Below, piece after piece: positions 31,681 to 41,547 of a DNA stretch of 45,987 bases. Both the position numbers and the translations under genes were made by a program. Position 1 is the first letter of the stretch. Each line of letters starts with the position of its first letter. Under the pieces are notes generated by a model. That model was not told the DNA's origin. It saw only the letters and a program-made list of their open reading frames with translations, and did no database searches. Source of the DNA: an uncultured Geobacter sp. (lineage in GTDB: Bacteria; Desulfobacterota; Desulfuromonadia; Geobacterales; CAIOGM01); NCBI GenBank assembly GCA_903857795.1, contig CAIOGM010000101.1:1-45987 (forward strand), given 5' to 3'.

Positions 31681-32904
31681 TCAGGTCGGAGATGGGAGGC
31701 TCCTTGCCGGCGTCTTCATCACCTCCCCCAACACGGTGGTGGCGTAGGAGCCCTTGGGAAGAGAGAAGGAGAGGAGCAGGTCGCTCCCCTCCTTCTCCAG
31801 CTCCGGTTCCCCCAGAGGGATCCGGAAGGGGCGGCGTTCCCCCTCCATCCGGAGTCCGCCGGGAAGGTCGAACCGCTCCAGGGTGAGCCCCTCGTCGGCC
31901 AGGAGTCGCTCTTCCCGTAGCAGCACCTCCCCGGCAGGGAGGGTCATCTTGCAGCCGAAGAGGGGGCCGGTGGGAGAGATTTCCAAGCGGCTGGCCCGGT
32001 CGGCCTCGGCTGCGGCGTCGGTCACCAGGAAGCAGGCGCCGTTGTCGTGCCTGAAGGCCAGATCCCCCTCCTCCACCCGGTCGAAAGCGGGGAGCCGCTC
32101 ATCCAGCAGACGGTCGAAGAGCCACGACTGGAGCGCGGAGAGGTAGAGCTTCTTCAGCCGGGGGTTGACGGCGTTGAACGCCTGCTCAAAAGAGTCGGGA
32201 CGGCTGACGAGCCGCTGTACCACATCCCGTTCGGTGCGGCAGAAGCCGGGAAAGAGCCGGGCACTCTCCTGATACTCTCCCCGCCGGTATGCCGCCACCG
32301 CCTCCTGCCACCGCTGGTCCGTGATCGCAGCCGGATCACCCATGAGTCTGTCCACCACTTCCTTGAACTCCTGTTGCAGCAGAGCCCGGCCGATGAGGTG
32401 GGAATTCCCCTGACCACCGTAGCGCTGGCTGCCGAAGTAATTGGGAACCCCCCGCTCTTCAAGAACCCTCAAGACCGCCAGGGCGTGCTCGCCTCCCCCC
32501 TCCTCCACGTCGCGGAGCCGGACCTTGAACCGGTTCCCCCGCAGGTGCCCCAGCTTCAGCTTGTTCTTGTGGCGCAGGGCGCTGAGGATCCGGATACCGG
32601 GGAGCTCCAGCCCCAGGGCTGCTTCGGGCCGGATCCGGGGGAGGGAGAAGCTCTGTCGGGTGACCCCGCGGCTATCCTTCATCCCGGCGTAGCCGATATC
32701 CCGTTCAGGGATTTCCAGGGCGCGGCTGAGCCGGCGCAGCGCCTCCGGGGTGGTTATCCCCCGTTTCTCGATCTCCACATAGAGGTGTTCCCCCTCGCCG
32801 CAGGGGAGATAGGCGGGGATCTCGGCCACGAGGAAATCCTCGTCGGCCTCCTTGAAGAGGCCACCGGTTCCGGGGAGCTGCGCTGTCAGGTAGCGGTTGG
32901 TCAT
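31681..32904 (-). CDS. truD: tRNA pseudouridine(13) synthase TruD
   Basis: TruD isomerises U13 of tRNA-Glu. The 407-residue protein shows the family motif [18 protein letters not shown] (catalytic Asp), [27 protein letters not shown], and the TruD insertion domain with [21 protein letters not shown]. The GMKD motif separates it from other pseudouridine synthase families. Its start overlaps the trmB stop by four bases (ATGA), so the two are translated together. Confidence 0.93.
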   Translation of the reverse strand: MTNRYLTAQLPGTGGLFKEADEDFLVAEIPAYLPCGEGEHLYVEIEKRGITTPEALRRLSRALEIPERDIGYAGMKDSRGVTRQSFSLPRIRPEAALGLELPGIRILSALRHKNKLKLGHLRGNRFKVRLRDVEEGGGEHALAVLRVLEERGVPNYFGSQRYGGQGNSHLIGRALLQQEFKEVVDRLMGDPAAITDQRWQEAVAAYRRGEYQESARLFPGFCRTERDVVQRLVSRPDSFEQAFNAVNPRLKKLYLSALQSWLFDRLLDERLPAFDRVEEGDLAFRHDNGACFLVTDAAAEADRASRLEISPTGPLFGCKMTLPAGEVLLREERLLADEGLTLERFDLPGGLRMEGERRPFRIPLGEPELEKEGSDLLLSFSLPKGSYATTVLGEVMKTPARSLPSPT

Positions 32905-33527
32905 GGGGTATCCTTCTGGTAATGGATGAAGTGAATCTGCTTCCCCTGTGCCAGGAACTTCTCCATATACCGGGAGAGGGGATAGCCGGGCCGCTCATAC
33001 CGAAAGAGCTCCGGGGCAAGGAGGTTGGTCATCCCTGAGAGCTGCGGCATGAAGTCGGCAACGTCGAGGCCGTAGTCGTCGAAGTCGGTGGCGAAGAAGA
33101 ACTCCCCGCCGGGCGCCAGATAGGGGAGGAGGAACTCCAGGAACTCTCTGCTAACCAGTCGTCGCTTCCGGTGGCGTTTCTTGGGCCAGGGGTCGGGGCA
33201 GTTGATATGAACCGTGGAGAGGGAGTGCAGGGGAATCCGCTCCAGGAGGAACTGGCGCGCCTCTTCGCGGAGGACCCGGACATTGGTGAGTCCCAGCCGT
33301 TCCAGGCGGCGGCAGGTTTTGTAGCACCCCTTGTTGTAGTAGTCGATGGCGATGAAGTTCTGCTGGGGCTGCTCTCCGGCCAGGGCTGCCACGAAGTCGC
33401 CGGTGCCGGAACCGATCTCCAGGGTGATGGGGTTGGCGTTGCCGAACACGAACTGCCAGTCGGCGGGGGAGGAGAGCTCTTCGGCGCGAAGGTAGAAGGG
33501 GGAGTCGATCTGGATAACAGTCTGCAT
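32901..33527 (-). CDS. trmB: tRNA (guanine-N7-)-methyltransferase TrmB
   Basis: TrmB makes m7G46 in tRNA. The 208-residue SAM enzyme has motif [24 protein letters not shown], and the diagnostic [17 protein letters not shown] with the catalytic Asp. It is the first gene of the trmB-truD-ABC exporter operon. The 202-base gap to degP contains the degP terminator and no other gene. Confidence 0.92.
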   Translation of the reverse strand: MQTVIQIDSPFYLRAEELSSPADWQFVFGNANPITLEIGSGTGDFVAALAGEQPQQNFIAIDYYNKGCYKTCRRLERLGLTNVRVLREEARQFLLERIPLHSLSTVHINCPDPWPKKRHRKRRLVSREFLEFLLPYLAPGGEFFFATDFDDYGLDVADFMPQLSGMTNLLAPELFRYERPGYPLSRYMEKFLAQGKQIHFIHYQKDTP

Positions 33528-33660
33528 CGCGGATCCTCACTGCGGGATAGGGTGGCCGAACTGTATCACAGAAGGGGGGTGGAGCAGAAGCCGTTTTGCA
33601 GAGGAGAGCACTACGTTCATTTCTCCCAAAGGGATTGCCTCGTCGCTTCGCTCCTCAAAT

Positions 33661-33700
33661 AGCAACGCCCCCGGCGGTCAATCCGTCCAGGGGCGTTGCT
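33661..33700 (-). terminator. Terminator after degP
   Basis: An 11-bp perfect stem (33661-33671 with 33690-33700) with an 18-base loop lies 30 bases after the degP stop on the minus strand. The T tract is poor. The rest of 33528-33729 shows nothing recognisable. Confidence 0.6.
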
Positions 33701-33729
33701 TTGTGCTGCTGCTCACTCTATTGGCGAGA

Positions 33730-35142
33730 CTATTCGATGGCGAAGGCGACGTAGCGGTGGCTGTTCCCGTGCCTGAGCCGAATGCTCATGGTCGACCCCT
33801 TCTTCGCCGTGGTGACCGCCTTGTCATAGGCCGCTAGAGAGGCGATGGGGAGGTTGTTCACCTCCAGGATCAGATCCCCACGAGCGATCCCCACCGTCTC
33901 GGCTAACCCGCCGGGCTTGACTTCGGTGACCACGACCCCGCTGCTCTCCTTGATCCCGAGTTTGGCGGCCAGCTCCTTGGTCAGCTCACTGGCCACCATG
34001 CCGAGCCGCTCTTCCCCTGCGACTCCTGCAGTATCTCCATCACTCCCGTCGGCAAGCTTCTCCACCATGAGTTGGACGCTCATGAACTTGCCGTCACGGT
34101 AGAGCTTCACCGGAACCTTGCTCCCCACCGCCGTACCGGCCACGGTCTTTGGCAGCTCGTTCATCTCCGCGATCGGCTTGCCGTTGAATTCGACGATAAT
34201 GTCGCCGTTCCTGATCCCCGCCTTCTCCGCGGGGCTCTCCTTGGAGACATCGGCGACCAGCGCCCCGGTCTCGCTCTCCAGGGAGAAGGCCTTGGCCAAC
34301 TCCGGGGTCACCGGCTGAACACTGACCCCCATCCATCCACGCGTAACCTTCCCCTTATCCCGCAACTGTTCCACGACCCCCTTGGCCAGGTTGACCGGGA
34401 TGGCGAAGCCGATCCCCCCTCCGCCACCGGCAATGATGGCGGTGTTGATGCCGATGACCTCGCCGTTCAGGTTGAAGAGAGGACCGCCGGAGTTGCCGGG
34501 GTTGATGGAGGCGTCGGTCTGGATGTAGTCGTCATAAGGGCCGCTTCCGATGACCCGCCCCGTGGCGCTGACGATCCCCGCGGTGACGGTCTGGGAGAGT
34601 CCGAAGGGGTTGCCGATAGCCATGGCCCACTCCCCCACCTCAGTCCGGCTGCTATCTCCCAGGGGAGCAAAGGGGAGCGTCTCCTTTGCCTCGATCTTGA
34701 GGAGCGCTAGGTCCAGCTTCTCGTCGTACCCCTTGACGACGGCCTTGTAGTCGCCATGATCGCCGGGAATGGTGATCTTCACCTTTACCTCATCCATCCC
34801 CGCCACCACATGGTTGTTAGTGAGGATGTAGCCATCGGCGCTGATGATGAAACCGGAGCCGAGGCTCTTCTGCTCCCGTTGCCTCGGTTGGTTGTTGTAA
34901 AACTGGTCGAAGAACTCCTGAAACGGTTCGTTGAAGGGGTTCGCCTGGGGTCTGCGGGGCTGTTGCTGGGCCTGACGGGGGTGTTTGGTCGCGCTGACGT
35001 TGACCACCGTCGGCTTCAGCTTCTTGACCAAGTCGACGAAGTCGGGGCCGACCGCCTTGGCAAACGCCGGTGGCGTGGCGAGCGCCGTCAGGAGCAGGGT
35101 GGCCAGCGTCAGCCGGCCCAATCGGTGTGTTGCGGTGAACAT
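33730..35142 (-). CDS. degP: Periplasmic serine protease DegP/HtrA
   Basis: This 470-residue protease-chaperone degrades or refolds misfolded periplasmic proteins. It has a signal peptide (AFA near 28), a trypsin-like domain with the triad H111 (LTNNHVV), D144 (LDLALLKI) and S218 (GNSGGPL), and two PDZ domains (about 275-365 and 385-465), each with a GV or GL-type carboxylate-binding loop. A Gln/Pro/Arg-rich linker lies at 57-90, where DegP has its LA loop. GGAGG lies six bases upstream of the start. It is monocistronic, with its own strong promoter. Confidence 0.95.
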   Translation of the reverse strand: MFTATHRLGRLTLATLLLTALATPPAFAKAVGPDFVDLVKKLKPTVVNVSATKHPRQAQQQPRRPQANPFNEPFQEFFDQFYNNQPRQREQKSLGSGFIISADGYILTNNHVVAGMDEVKVKITIPGDHGDYKAVVKGYDEKLDLALLKIEAKETLPFAPLGDSSRTEVGEWAMAIGNPFGLSQTVTAGIVSATGRVIGSGPYDDYIQTDASINPGNSGGPLFNLNGEVIGINTAIIAGGGGGIGFAIPVNLAKGVVEQLRDKGKVTRGWMGVSVQPVTPELAKAFSLESETGALVADVSKESPAEKAGIRNGDIIVEFNGKPIAEMNELPKTVAGTAVGSKVPVKLYRDGKFMSVQLMVEKLADGSDGDTAGVAGEERLGMVASELTKELAAKLGIKESSGVVVTEVKPGGLAETVGIARGDLILEVNNLPIASLAAYDKAVTTAKKGSTMSIRLRHGNSHRYVAFAIE

Positions 35143-35177
35143 GGGAACCTCCGGTCCGTGGTGTGATCTGCCGCTTC

Positions 35178-35206
35178 AATGTAATGAGCCCTGGCGAATT
35201 TGTCAA
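35178..35206 (-). promoter_or_regulatory. Promoter of degP
   Basis: On the minus strand TTGACA, 17 bases, TACATT stands 36 bases before the degP start. Both hexamers match sigma70 well. No CIRCE-like repeat or sigmaE-type GAACTT motif is evident. Confidence 0.75.
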
Positions 35207-35258
35207 CGGGAACGCTGCGGCCTGTACCGGATGAGCTGTAGGGTCGTGGTGCGTGAGG

Positions 35259-36233
35259 TCAGTCGTCGGCCTTTACGGAGTTGGGATCAACTCGGACACA
35301 GTTACGTCCGGACGACTTGGCTGCGTAGAGCGCGCGATCCGCGCGATCGAAGAGATCTCGTGCGGCCCTGAACCCCTCATCTGTTGCGGCTGCAACGGTG
35401 TCCGCCGACTCCATCTCCTCTTTACCGGCGAAGACGGGAACTCCTCCGGCTACGCCGATGCTGATGGTAACTACCCGGTTTGCACGGGAACGGTCGTGGG
35501 GGATAGCGAGGAGACGTACGGCTTCGCAGATCTTCTCTGCTACGATGGCAGCCTGTGTCGGCGTACTTGCCGGCAGGAGCACGGCGAACTCTTCTCCGCC
35601 ATAGCGCGCAGCCAGATCTCCTGCCCGGTTGGCCGATCGGTCGATGACTTGCGCCACTTGGATGAGGCAGCTGTCTCCCTGGACATGGCCATAGCGGTCG
35701 TTGTAGGCCTTGAAATCGTCAATGTCAATGAAGAGCATGGAGAGAGGAGCGCCAGACCGCTGGGCGCGCTGCCATTCGCTCATGGTCCGCTCATCAAGAA
35801 ATCTCCGGTTGGCGATACCGGTGAGCGGATCACGCGTGACCAGGGTTCGCAACTGGTCACTCTGTTCCTTGAGCTTCAGGTGGGCGCTCACTCTCGCCCT
35901 GACCACCGGCGGGCTGATCGGTTTGCTGATGAAATCGACGGCGCCGGCTTCCAGGGCACGGATCTCGCTGGTGAGATCGCTGGCTGCGGTGATGAAGATC
36001 ACCGGAACTTCAGGGTAATCCCGGTGGATGGCGGCGCAGGTGGTAAAGCCGTCCATGACCGGCATCTGAGCGTCCAGCAGCACCAGATCCGCCGGATGCA
36101 GGGAGAGCATGGCCAGGGCCTGCTGACCGCCGGTGGCGAAATAGATCTCACCGGTCTCCTCCAGGGCGGCGTAGAGGAGATGAATTGCGATGGGGTCGTC
36201 GTCAACAATCAGGATTCGGGCTTGTGATTTCAT
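35259..36233 (-). CDS. REC-GGDEF response regulator (diguanylate cyclase)
   Basis: The 324-residue protein has a receiver domain (D54 in LVLLDAQMPVMDG) joined by a coiled segment to a GGDEF domain. The active-site loop is RYGGEEF (212-216), a functional variant, and an RxxD inhibition site (203-206) lies five residues before it, so it probably makes c-di-GMP from two GTP and is inhibited by its product. The upstream hybrid kinase gene ends 36 bases away on the same strand, so phosphotransfer from that kinase is the likely input. Its stop is at 35259; the gap to degP holds the degP promoter. Confidence 0.9.
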   Translation of the reverse strand: MKSQARILIVDDDPIAIHLLYAALEETGEIYFATGGQQALAMLSLHPADLVLLDAQMPVMDGFTTCAAIHRDYPEVPVIFITAASDLTSEIRALEAGAVDFISKPISPPVVRARVSAHLKLKEQSDQLRTLVTRDPLTGIANRRFLDERTMSEWQRAQRSGAPLSMLFIDIDDFKAYNDRYGHVQGDSCLIQVAQVIDRSANRAGDLAARYGGEEFAVLLPASTPTQAAIVAEKICEAVRLLAIPHDRSRANRVVTISIGVAGGVPVFAGKEEMESADTVAAATDEGFRAARDLFDRADRALYAAKSSGRNCVRVDPNSVKADD

Positions 36234-36269
36234 TGATGAACATACCTTTTTGCGAGGGGTCGCCTCAGG

Positions 36270-39200
36270 TCATGACCTGCGTTCCAGGAGCGTGAGAAGC
36301 TTGTCGAAGCGGAGCGTCGCTATCGCCTCGGCCATGGCCCGACACTCTTCCTGGCCAAAAAACCCCGCGAGTGCGGGTTCAACTGTGGCAAAGAGTTCCA
36401 GGGCCGACAGGTCGTTACGCTTCACCGCGGAGCGGAGCGCCTTAAGCAGGAGCGGGTCCAACACTGGCGCCACGTTGGAGAGCGGCGCGGGCTCACACCG
36501 TGCTCGGAGCCAGGGGGCGCTCGCCTCAATGAGGGGGGCGAACTGCGCTGCAAACTGTTCCAGCAGGGGGAACGGATCGTTCTGACCGTCAGTAATCTCC
36601 TGTTCAAGTGTCTGGGCGCAGCGCATCAGCTCCAACGCCCCCAGATTCCCCGCCGTCCCCCGCAAATTATGGAGCAGCCGGGTCGCTCGGCTCCGGTCCC
36701 CGTCAGCCAGCGCGGTCCGAATCTGTTGAGTCGCGTCGCCGAACTGAGAGATGAATAGCCCCAGCAGCTTCAGGAAGTGGCCCCGGTTATTGCCGAAGAT
36801 AAGGCGAAGACGGGAGGAGTCGATGCCGGGAATCTCGGGAAAACCGCTCGCAGGAGCGCTCTCTTCTCCGACCTCTTCAGGCGTCGGTGACACCGCTGCC
36901 GGAGCCGGTCCCTTCTCCGCAGCAACAGAGGCGCCGATCCAGCGGAGCAGCAGGGCGACCATCTCTTCCAGCTTCACCGGTTTGGGGAGGAAGTCGTTGA
37001 CGCCGGCCTCCAGCGCCTTCTGTCGCTCTTCCTGCAGGACGCCGGCGGTGACGGCGATGATGGGGAGAGCGGTCAGGCCAAGCTCCTGGCGAATGAGACG
37101 GGTGGCGGTGAGACCGTCCATGACCGGCATCTGCACATCCATGAGTACGGCATCGAATTCGCGGGGGGTTCTTTTCAGAAAGGAGAGCGCCTCCAGGCCG
37201 TTGTACGCCAGGGTAGTGTCGGCCTTCTCCAGGGTAAGGACGCGATCGATCAGATCCAGGTTGATGCTGTTGTCGTCCACCACCAGGATCTTCCTCCCCG
37301 CCAGGCGTGGCCCGACAGGAGGGGTTAATGCGAGTGAGGGGGACAACGGTAACGCTGCATCGTCTGCCCGCCCGAAGGGAAGTTCAAACCAGAAGATGCT
37401 CCCCTCCCTTTCCCGGCTCTCCACACCGATCTCTCCTCCCATAAGGTTGACCAAGCGTCTGCAGATGGAGAGTCCCAGCCCGGTGCCGCCGAAGCGTCGT
37501 GAGATGCTGCCGTCGGCCTGGCTGAAGGGGGAGAAGAGGAGAGCCAGCTTTTCCAAAGCGATGCCGATGCCGGTATCGATGGTCTCGAAGCGGAGTCGGG
37601 CGAAGGTCGAGGTCAGCTCCAGCGGAAGAATCCTGACGGTGATCTCCCCCTGTTCAGTGAATTTGAGGGCGTTGCCCACCAGGTTAAGGAGAATCTGCTC
37701 CAACCGGAGGGGATCGCCAATGAGGCAGCCGGTCGGCAGGGGGGACATCTCGATGCGGAACGTGAGCCCCTTGACCCGCGCAATTTTTCCTTGCAGACTG
37801 TCCAGATGATCCAGCAGAGGGGCCAAGGCGAAGGGGAGAGACTCGATCCGGAGTTGACCGGCCTCTATCTTGGCGAAGTCAAGAAGATCGTTGAGGATGC
37901 CGAGCAGGCTCTGACCGGATGCGCGGATCTGCAGCAGCATCTCCCGCTGGTTGGGGGAGAGGGGTTCCTGCTCCAGCAGTTGCGCCAGTCCCAGGACGGC
38001 GTTCATGGGAGTCCGGATCTCGTGGCTCACGTTGGCCAGGAATTCGCTCTTGGCCCGGTTGGCGCTCTCGGCGGCGTCACGGGCCTGCTTCAGCTCAAGC
38101 TCATACTTTTTCCGCTCCGTGATCTCCTCCACCATGGCCAGATGGCGGGCTCCCTCTGACAACAGTACCGGTGCGCAGGTGAGGCTGACCCAGACCACCT
38201 CGCCATCCGGACGGATCCAGCGGCTGTTCATCTGGAAGCCGGATATTTCTCCGCTCCTCATTCGCGCCAGATTCTGCAGTTTGGCGGGGAGGTCGTCCGA
38301 ATGGGTTATCCGCATCCAGTCGATGGCGGCAAGCTCCTCGCGACTCCGACCGGCGATCTCGGCAAAACGCTCATTGACTTCATAGATCCGTCCGGTCAGA
38401 GAATCGGTCAACGCCACCCCCAGGGGAGCCTGCTCGACCATGGCCCGGTAGAGCGCCTCCGACTTGGTCATCCGGTCGAGCGCAGCCACGGCACGCTCTT
38501 GTGACGCCACTAATTCGGCGGTCCGCTCCTTCACCTTCAGTTCCAGACCGGCGTTGAGCCGGAGGATTTCCTCTTCCGCATGCTTGCGTGCAGTGATGTC
38601 ACCGGTGACCCCCTCCAGTCGCAGCAGGGTTCCGCTGTCACCATAGTACGCCCGACCGCTGGCGGCGATCCACCGCTCCGAACCGTCCGGCCACTGGACG
38701 CGGTACTCGGCCTGATAGTCACACTGCTCGTCGATGGCGCGGCGTATGGCGCGTTCCGTTGGTTCCCGGTCTTCCGGGTTGAGCAGTGATAGAAACCGTT
38801 CACTGGTCATCACTGTGCTGGGCGGAAGTCCGGACTGGACGCAGCAGATGTCCGATGCCACCACTTCGTTGGCTACGACATCCCAGTGCCAGCTCCCCAG
38901 CCGGGCGCCGTCAACTGCCAGGCGCAACCGTTCTTCGCTCTGCCGAAACCAGGCCTCGGATTGGGCTACCTGTCGCAGCGCCTCTTCGGTGCTGGCCTGG
39001 GCCGCTACCAGTTCGTTGCTCCTCATTTCCAGGCGGTAATGGACTTGGGCGATCAGGAACCCGACAGCGGCAAACACGAACATGATGGCCGCCTGCAGAC
39101 CGCTCTCAGGAATAAACGTGTGCGTTGGTTTCAGGAAGAGCCATTTTACCAGGGCCACGGAGAAGAGGGTGGCGACTACCCCTCCGCAGCGCCCCCCAAG

Positions 39201-39347
39201 CCAGCTGCTGAAAAAAACAGCGGGAAAGAAGAGAAAGAAGGCGACGTAGGGAACCTTTTCCCAAAAGAGGCTCTGGAGCAGAGCAGCCAGGAAGGGGAGC
39301 ATGATGGCCAGGATCAGCTTCAGCCGGCGACGGGAAGGGAAGGTCAT
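36270..39347 (-). CDS. Hybrid sensor histidine kinase with PAS, REC and Hpt domains
   Basis: The 1025-residue protein starts with three or four membrane segments (about 11-105, VPYVAFFLFFPAVFFSSWLGG, resembling the DUF4118/KdpD membrane domain). PAS domains follow at about 140-260 and 297-415, with a PAC-like LRLEGVTGDITARK. A HisKA domain carries H442 in NVSHEIRTPMN, the ATPase has GTGLGLSICRRLV, a receiver carries D737 in AVLMDVQMPVMDG, and an Hpt domain carries H893 in LLHNLRGTAGN. This gives a full His-Asp-His relay in one chain, needing only a terminal Asp, which the adjacent REC-GGDEF protein could supply. The signal sensed is unknown. Confidence 0.92.
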   Translation of the reverse strand: MTFPSRRRLKLILAIMLPFLAALLQSLFWEKVPYVAFFLFFPAVFFSSWLGGRCGGVVATLFSVALVKWLFLKPTHTFIPESGLQAAIMFVFAAVGFLIAQVHYRLEMRSNELVAAQASTEEALRQVAQSEAWFRQSEERLRLAVDGARLGSWHWDVVANEVVASDICCVQSGLPPSTVMTSERFLSLLNPEDREPTERAIRRAIDEQCDYQAEYRVQWPDGSERWIAASGRAYYGDSGTLLRLEGVTGDITARKHAEEEILRLNAGLELKVKERTAELVASQERAVAALDRMTKSEALYRAMVEQAPLGVALTDSLTGRIYEVNERFAEIAGRSREELAAIDWMRITHSDDLPAKLQNLARMRSGEISGFQMNSRWIRPDGEVVWVSLTCAPVLLSEGARHLAMVEEITERKKYELELKQARDAAESANRAKSEFLANVSHEIRTPMNAVLGLAQLLEQEPLSPNQREMLLQIRASGQSLLGILNDLLDFAKIEAGQLRIESLPFALAPLLDHLDSLQGKIARVKGLTFRIEMSPLPTGCLIGDPLRLEQILLNLVGNALKFTEQGEITVRILPLELTSTFARLRFETIDTGIGIALEKLALLFSPFSQADGSISRRFGGTGLGLSICRRLVNLMGGEIGVESREREGSIFWFELPFGRADDAALPLSPSLALTPPVGPRLAGRKILVVDDNSINLDLIDRVLTLEKADTTLAYNGLEALSFLKRTPREFDAVLMDVQMPVMDGLTATRLIRQELGLTALPIIAVTAGVLQEERQKALEAGVNDFLPKPVKLEEMVALLLRWIGASVAAEKGPAPAAVSPTPEEVGEESAPASGFPEIPGIDSSRLRLIFGNNRGHFLKLLGLFISQFGDATQQIRTALADGDRSRATRLLHNLRGTAGNLGALELMRCAQTLEQEITDGQNDPFPLLEQFAAQFAPLIEASAPWLRARCEPAPLSNVAPVLDPLLLKALRSAVKRNDLSALELFATVEPALAGFFGQEECRAMAEAIATLRFDKLLTLLERRS

Positions 39348-39458
39348 GGTCAGGTTGCCTGATGCGGCGTCGGAGGGGTGAGCTTCATGGGGATGATTCC
39401 CGAAAACGGCATCTGAACCAAGCGGCCCAGCTACACGGCGAAATTCGTATTTTGAAGC

Positions 39459-39487
39459 ATAATATTCGCTTTTTAAAGCTTGTTCAA
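39459..39487 (-). promoter_or_regulatory. Promoter of the hybrid kinase - GGDEF operon
   Basis: On the minus strand TTGAAC, 17 bases, TATTAT lies 112 bases before the kinase start, immediately after the rsmB stop. The spacer includes a TTTAAAAAG run. Confidence 0.65.
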
Positions 39488-39490
39488 GAA

Positions 39491-40840
39491 CTAACCGCGC
39501 TTGCGCAACCGCGCGGCAAAGAAGCCGTCCATGCCGTCATGCCGGTGGGGCCAGCTCCGGAACATCCCCCGTTCGGTGAAGAGCTCTTCCCATGGGGGAA
39601 AGAGCTCCCGGCAGCTCTCCAGGACAAACTCCGGCCGACGGGCGAGAAAATCATCGACCACCGCCTCGTTCTCCACCTCGCTGGTGGAGCAGGTGGCGTA
39701 GAGGAGCACTCCTCCGGGGGCTACGCAGCCGGCTGCAGCCTTCAGGATCTTCTTCTGGGTCAGCGCAAGCCGCGCCAGGTCTTCCGGACCCTTGCGCCAC
39801 TTCCCCTCGGGGTTGCGACGGATGACGCCGAGACCGGAGCAGGGGGCGTCAACCAGCACCCGGTGGTAACCGTGCAGAAACCCGGCAGGAGGGGAGACGG
39901 CGTCCCCCCGGAGGGTGGAGATGATGGAGATACCGAGCCTGAGCGAACTCTCCTCCACCAGGCGCAGCTTGGCGTCGGTGAGGTCGCATGCGGTCACCTC
40001 ACCGCTATCTCCCATGAGCTGGGCGATGGCGCCGGCCTTGCCACCGGGGGCGGCGCAGAGATCGAGGAGCCGCTCACCAGGGCGTGGGTCGAGAAGCCGG
40101 ACGGCCAGCTGGGATGACTCATCCTGAATGGTGAAGAGCCCCTCCCGGAAACCGGGAAGCCGCTCCACCGTCCCCCCTCCATGGATTCTGAGCCCCAACG
40201 GGGAGTAGCGGCAGGGAGTTGCGGTTATCCCTGCGGTTGCGAACCGGTCTGCCAGCTCCCCACGGGTCAGCTTCAGGGTGTTGACCCGGGCCGTGAGGGG
40301 CGGCTGCTCCGCCATGGCAGCCGCCAGCAGCTCGGCCTCAGTGGGGCCTAACTGCGCCAGCCACTGCTCAGCCAGCCAGCGGGGATGGGAGTAGCGGGCA
40401 GCCAAAAAGCCGGCAGGGTCCAGCTCCCGGTCCGGGTAGACGATCGTATCCCGTCCCCGCTCTGCGGAACGGAGCACGGCGTTGATGAACCCCTTTGCCC
40501 GGGGGATCATCGCCTGGGCCAGGTTGACGGTTTCGTTGACCGCCGCCGATGCGGGGATCCGCTCCAGAAAAAAGAGCTGATAGAGCCCGGTGCGCAGGAG
40601 AATCCGGACGAGCGACTCCAGCTTCTCCGGCGGCTGTGTGGAAAACTGCCCGATGATCAGGTCGAGGGTTCCCTGGCGGCGGAGGACTCCATAGACCAGC
40701 TCGGTAAAGAGCCCCCGGTCGGGGCCGCAGAGTGCTCCGGCGTTCAGCTCCCTGTCGATGAGGAGGTCGGCAAAGCCCCGTTTCTGTTCGACCTGAAGGA
40801 GGAGGGAGGCTGCGGCGTGGCGGGGATTGGCTGATGGCAT
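39491..40840 (-). CDS. rsmB: 16S rRNA m5C967 methyltransferase RsmB
   Basis: RsmB methylates C967 of 16S rRNA. The 449-residue protein has an N-terminal NusB-like helical domain (about 5-140: AASLLLQVEQKRGFADLLID, AVNETVNLAQ, FINAVLR), and a SAM domain with LLDLCAAPGGKAGAIAQLM, VLVDAPCSGLGVIRRNPE and YATCSTSEVENE, which holds the two catalytic cysteines. The frame extends upstream by 69 codons, but the ATG at 40840 has GGAG six bases upstream and begins at the NusB-like domain. It ends the aminotransferase-htpX-lipoprotein block. Confidence 0.93.
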   Translation of the reverse strand: MPSANPRHAAASLLLQVEQKRGFADLLIDRELNAGALCGPDRGLFTELVYGVLRRQGTLDLIIGQFSTQPPEKLESLVRILLRTGLYQLFFLERIPASAAVNETVNLAQAMIPRAKGFINAVLRSAERGRDTIVYPDRELDPAGFLAARYSHPRWLAEQWLAQLGPTEAELLAAAMAEQPPLTARVNTLKLTRGELADRFATAGITATPCRYSPLGLRIHGGGTVERLPGFREGLFTIQDESSQLAVRLLDPRPGERLLDLCAAPGGKAGAIAQLMGDSGEVTACDLTDAKLRLVEESSLRLGISIISTLRGDAVSPPAGFLHGYHRVLVDAPCSGLGVIRRNPEGKWRKGPEDLARLALTQKKILKAAAGCVAPGGVLLYATCSTSEVENEAVVDDFLARRPEFVLESCRELFPPWEELFTERGMFRSWPHRHDGMDGFFAARLRKRG

Positions 40841-40911
40841 GCAGGCTCCATGTGTGGGAGGATTGGAATGAGTACGGGAGCAAGAGTTTACCCTGTCTGC
40901 AATCGAGGGGG

Positions 40912-41547
40912 CTACTCCGGCTTGCAGATATTGACTCTTTTTGAACAGAGACGATCTCCGGGGCCGTTGTTGCCGGCGACGAAGGCGGTCACTTCGGTGA
41001 CACACCCACCGTATACGACCCCTTTGAGCGCCACGGGCTGGGTCCACTCCCTGAGCAGCACCACGGTCATCCCTCCCTCCGCCGCAGCCTTTACTGCAGT
41101 GGACATGACCGAACGTTCAAATGAAACGTCCGGGAACGGTTCCAGACAGGGCCCCTGTACGGCATGGATTCGACCGGATGCGACCAGGTACCGTACAATT
41201 TTCTTCGTGGCAAAGCAGTCGCTCCGCTCATGCTCCTCACGCTCCTCATTCTCCTCGACGGTGACAACGAGGGCATCTATCTTGTCATCTGAGACGTAGG
41301 CGACCAGCAGATCCTTCTCCACCATGCTCCGACGATTGATCGCCGCCTTGACTACCAGCTCCTCTATCCTGTTGCAGGGGAGCCTCGGTTCCAGTTCACG
41401 TCTCCACTGCAGCTCCTCCGACTGCCGCATGTTGCCGTTCAACGGTCTGATGAGGGCATAGTTGCCGCAACCGGAGAGAAGGGCAGCGATAAGACAGAAG
41501 AGGGAGCGAAGGCTCAGGAACCGCCGGTAGCCAGGAATCCGGTTCAT
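40912..41547 (-). CDS. Putative lipoprotein, unknown family
   Basis: This 211-residue protein has an N-terminal positive region, a hydrophobic stretch and a lipobox LLSGC (Cys at about 27), so it is probably lipidated and exported. The mature part has repeated helices and a segment [17 protein letters not shown]. Its start overlaps the htpX stop by four bases (ATGA), so it is translated with htpX. I do not recognise its family; a partner role for HtpX in the envelope is only a guess. Confidence 0.65.
   Translation of the reverse strand: MNRIPGYRRFLSLRSLFCLIAALLSGCGNYALIRPLNGNMRQSEELQWRRELEPRLPCNRIEELVVKAAINRRSMVEKDLLVAYVSDDKIDALVVTVEENEEREEHERSDCFATKKIVRYLVASGRIHAVQGPCLEPFPDVSFERSVMSTAVKAAAEGGMTVVLLREWTQPVALKGVVYGGCVTEVTAFVAGNNGPGDRLCSKRVNICKPE

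Noticed and set aside
30893-31747. Plus-strand frame opposite the ABC exporter
   Set aside because: Its composition is Asp/Glu/Gly/His-rich shadow sequence, and the minus-strand gene has complete ABC motifs.
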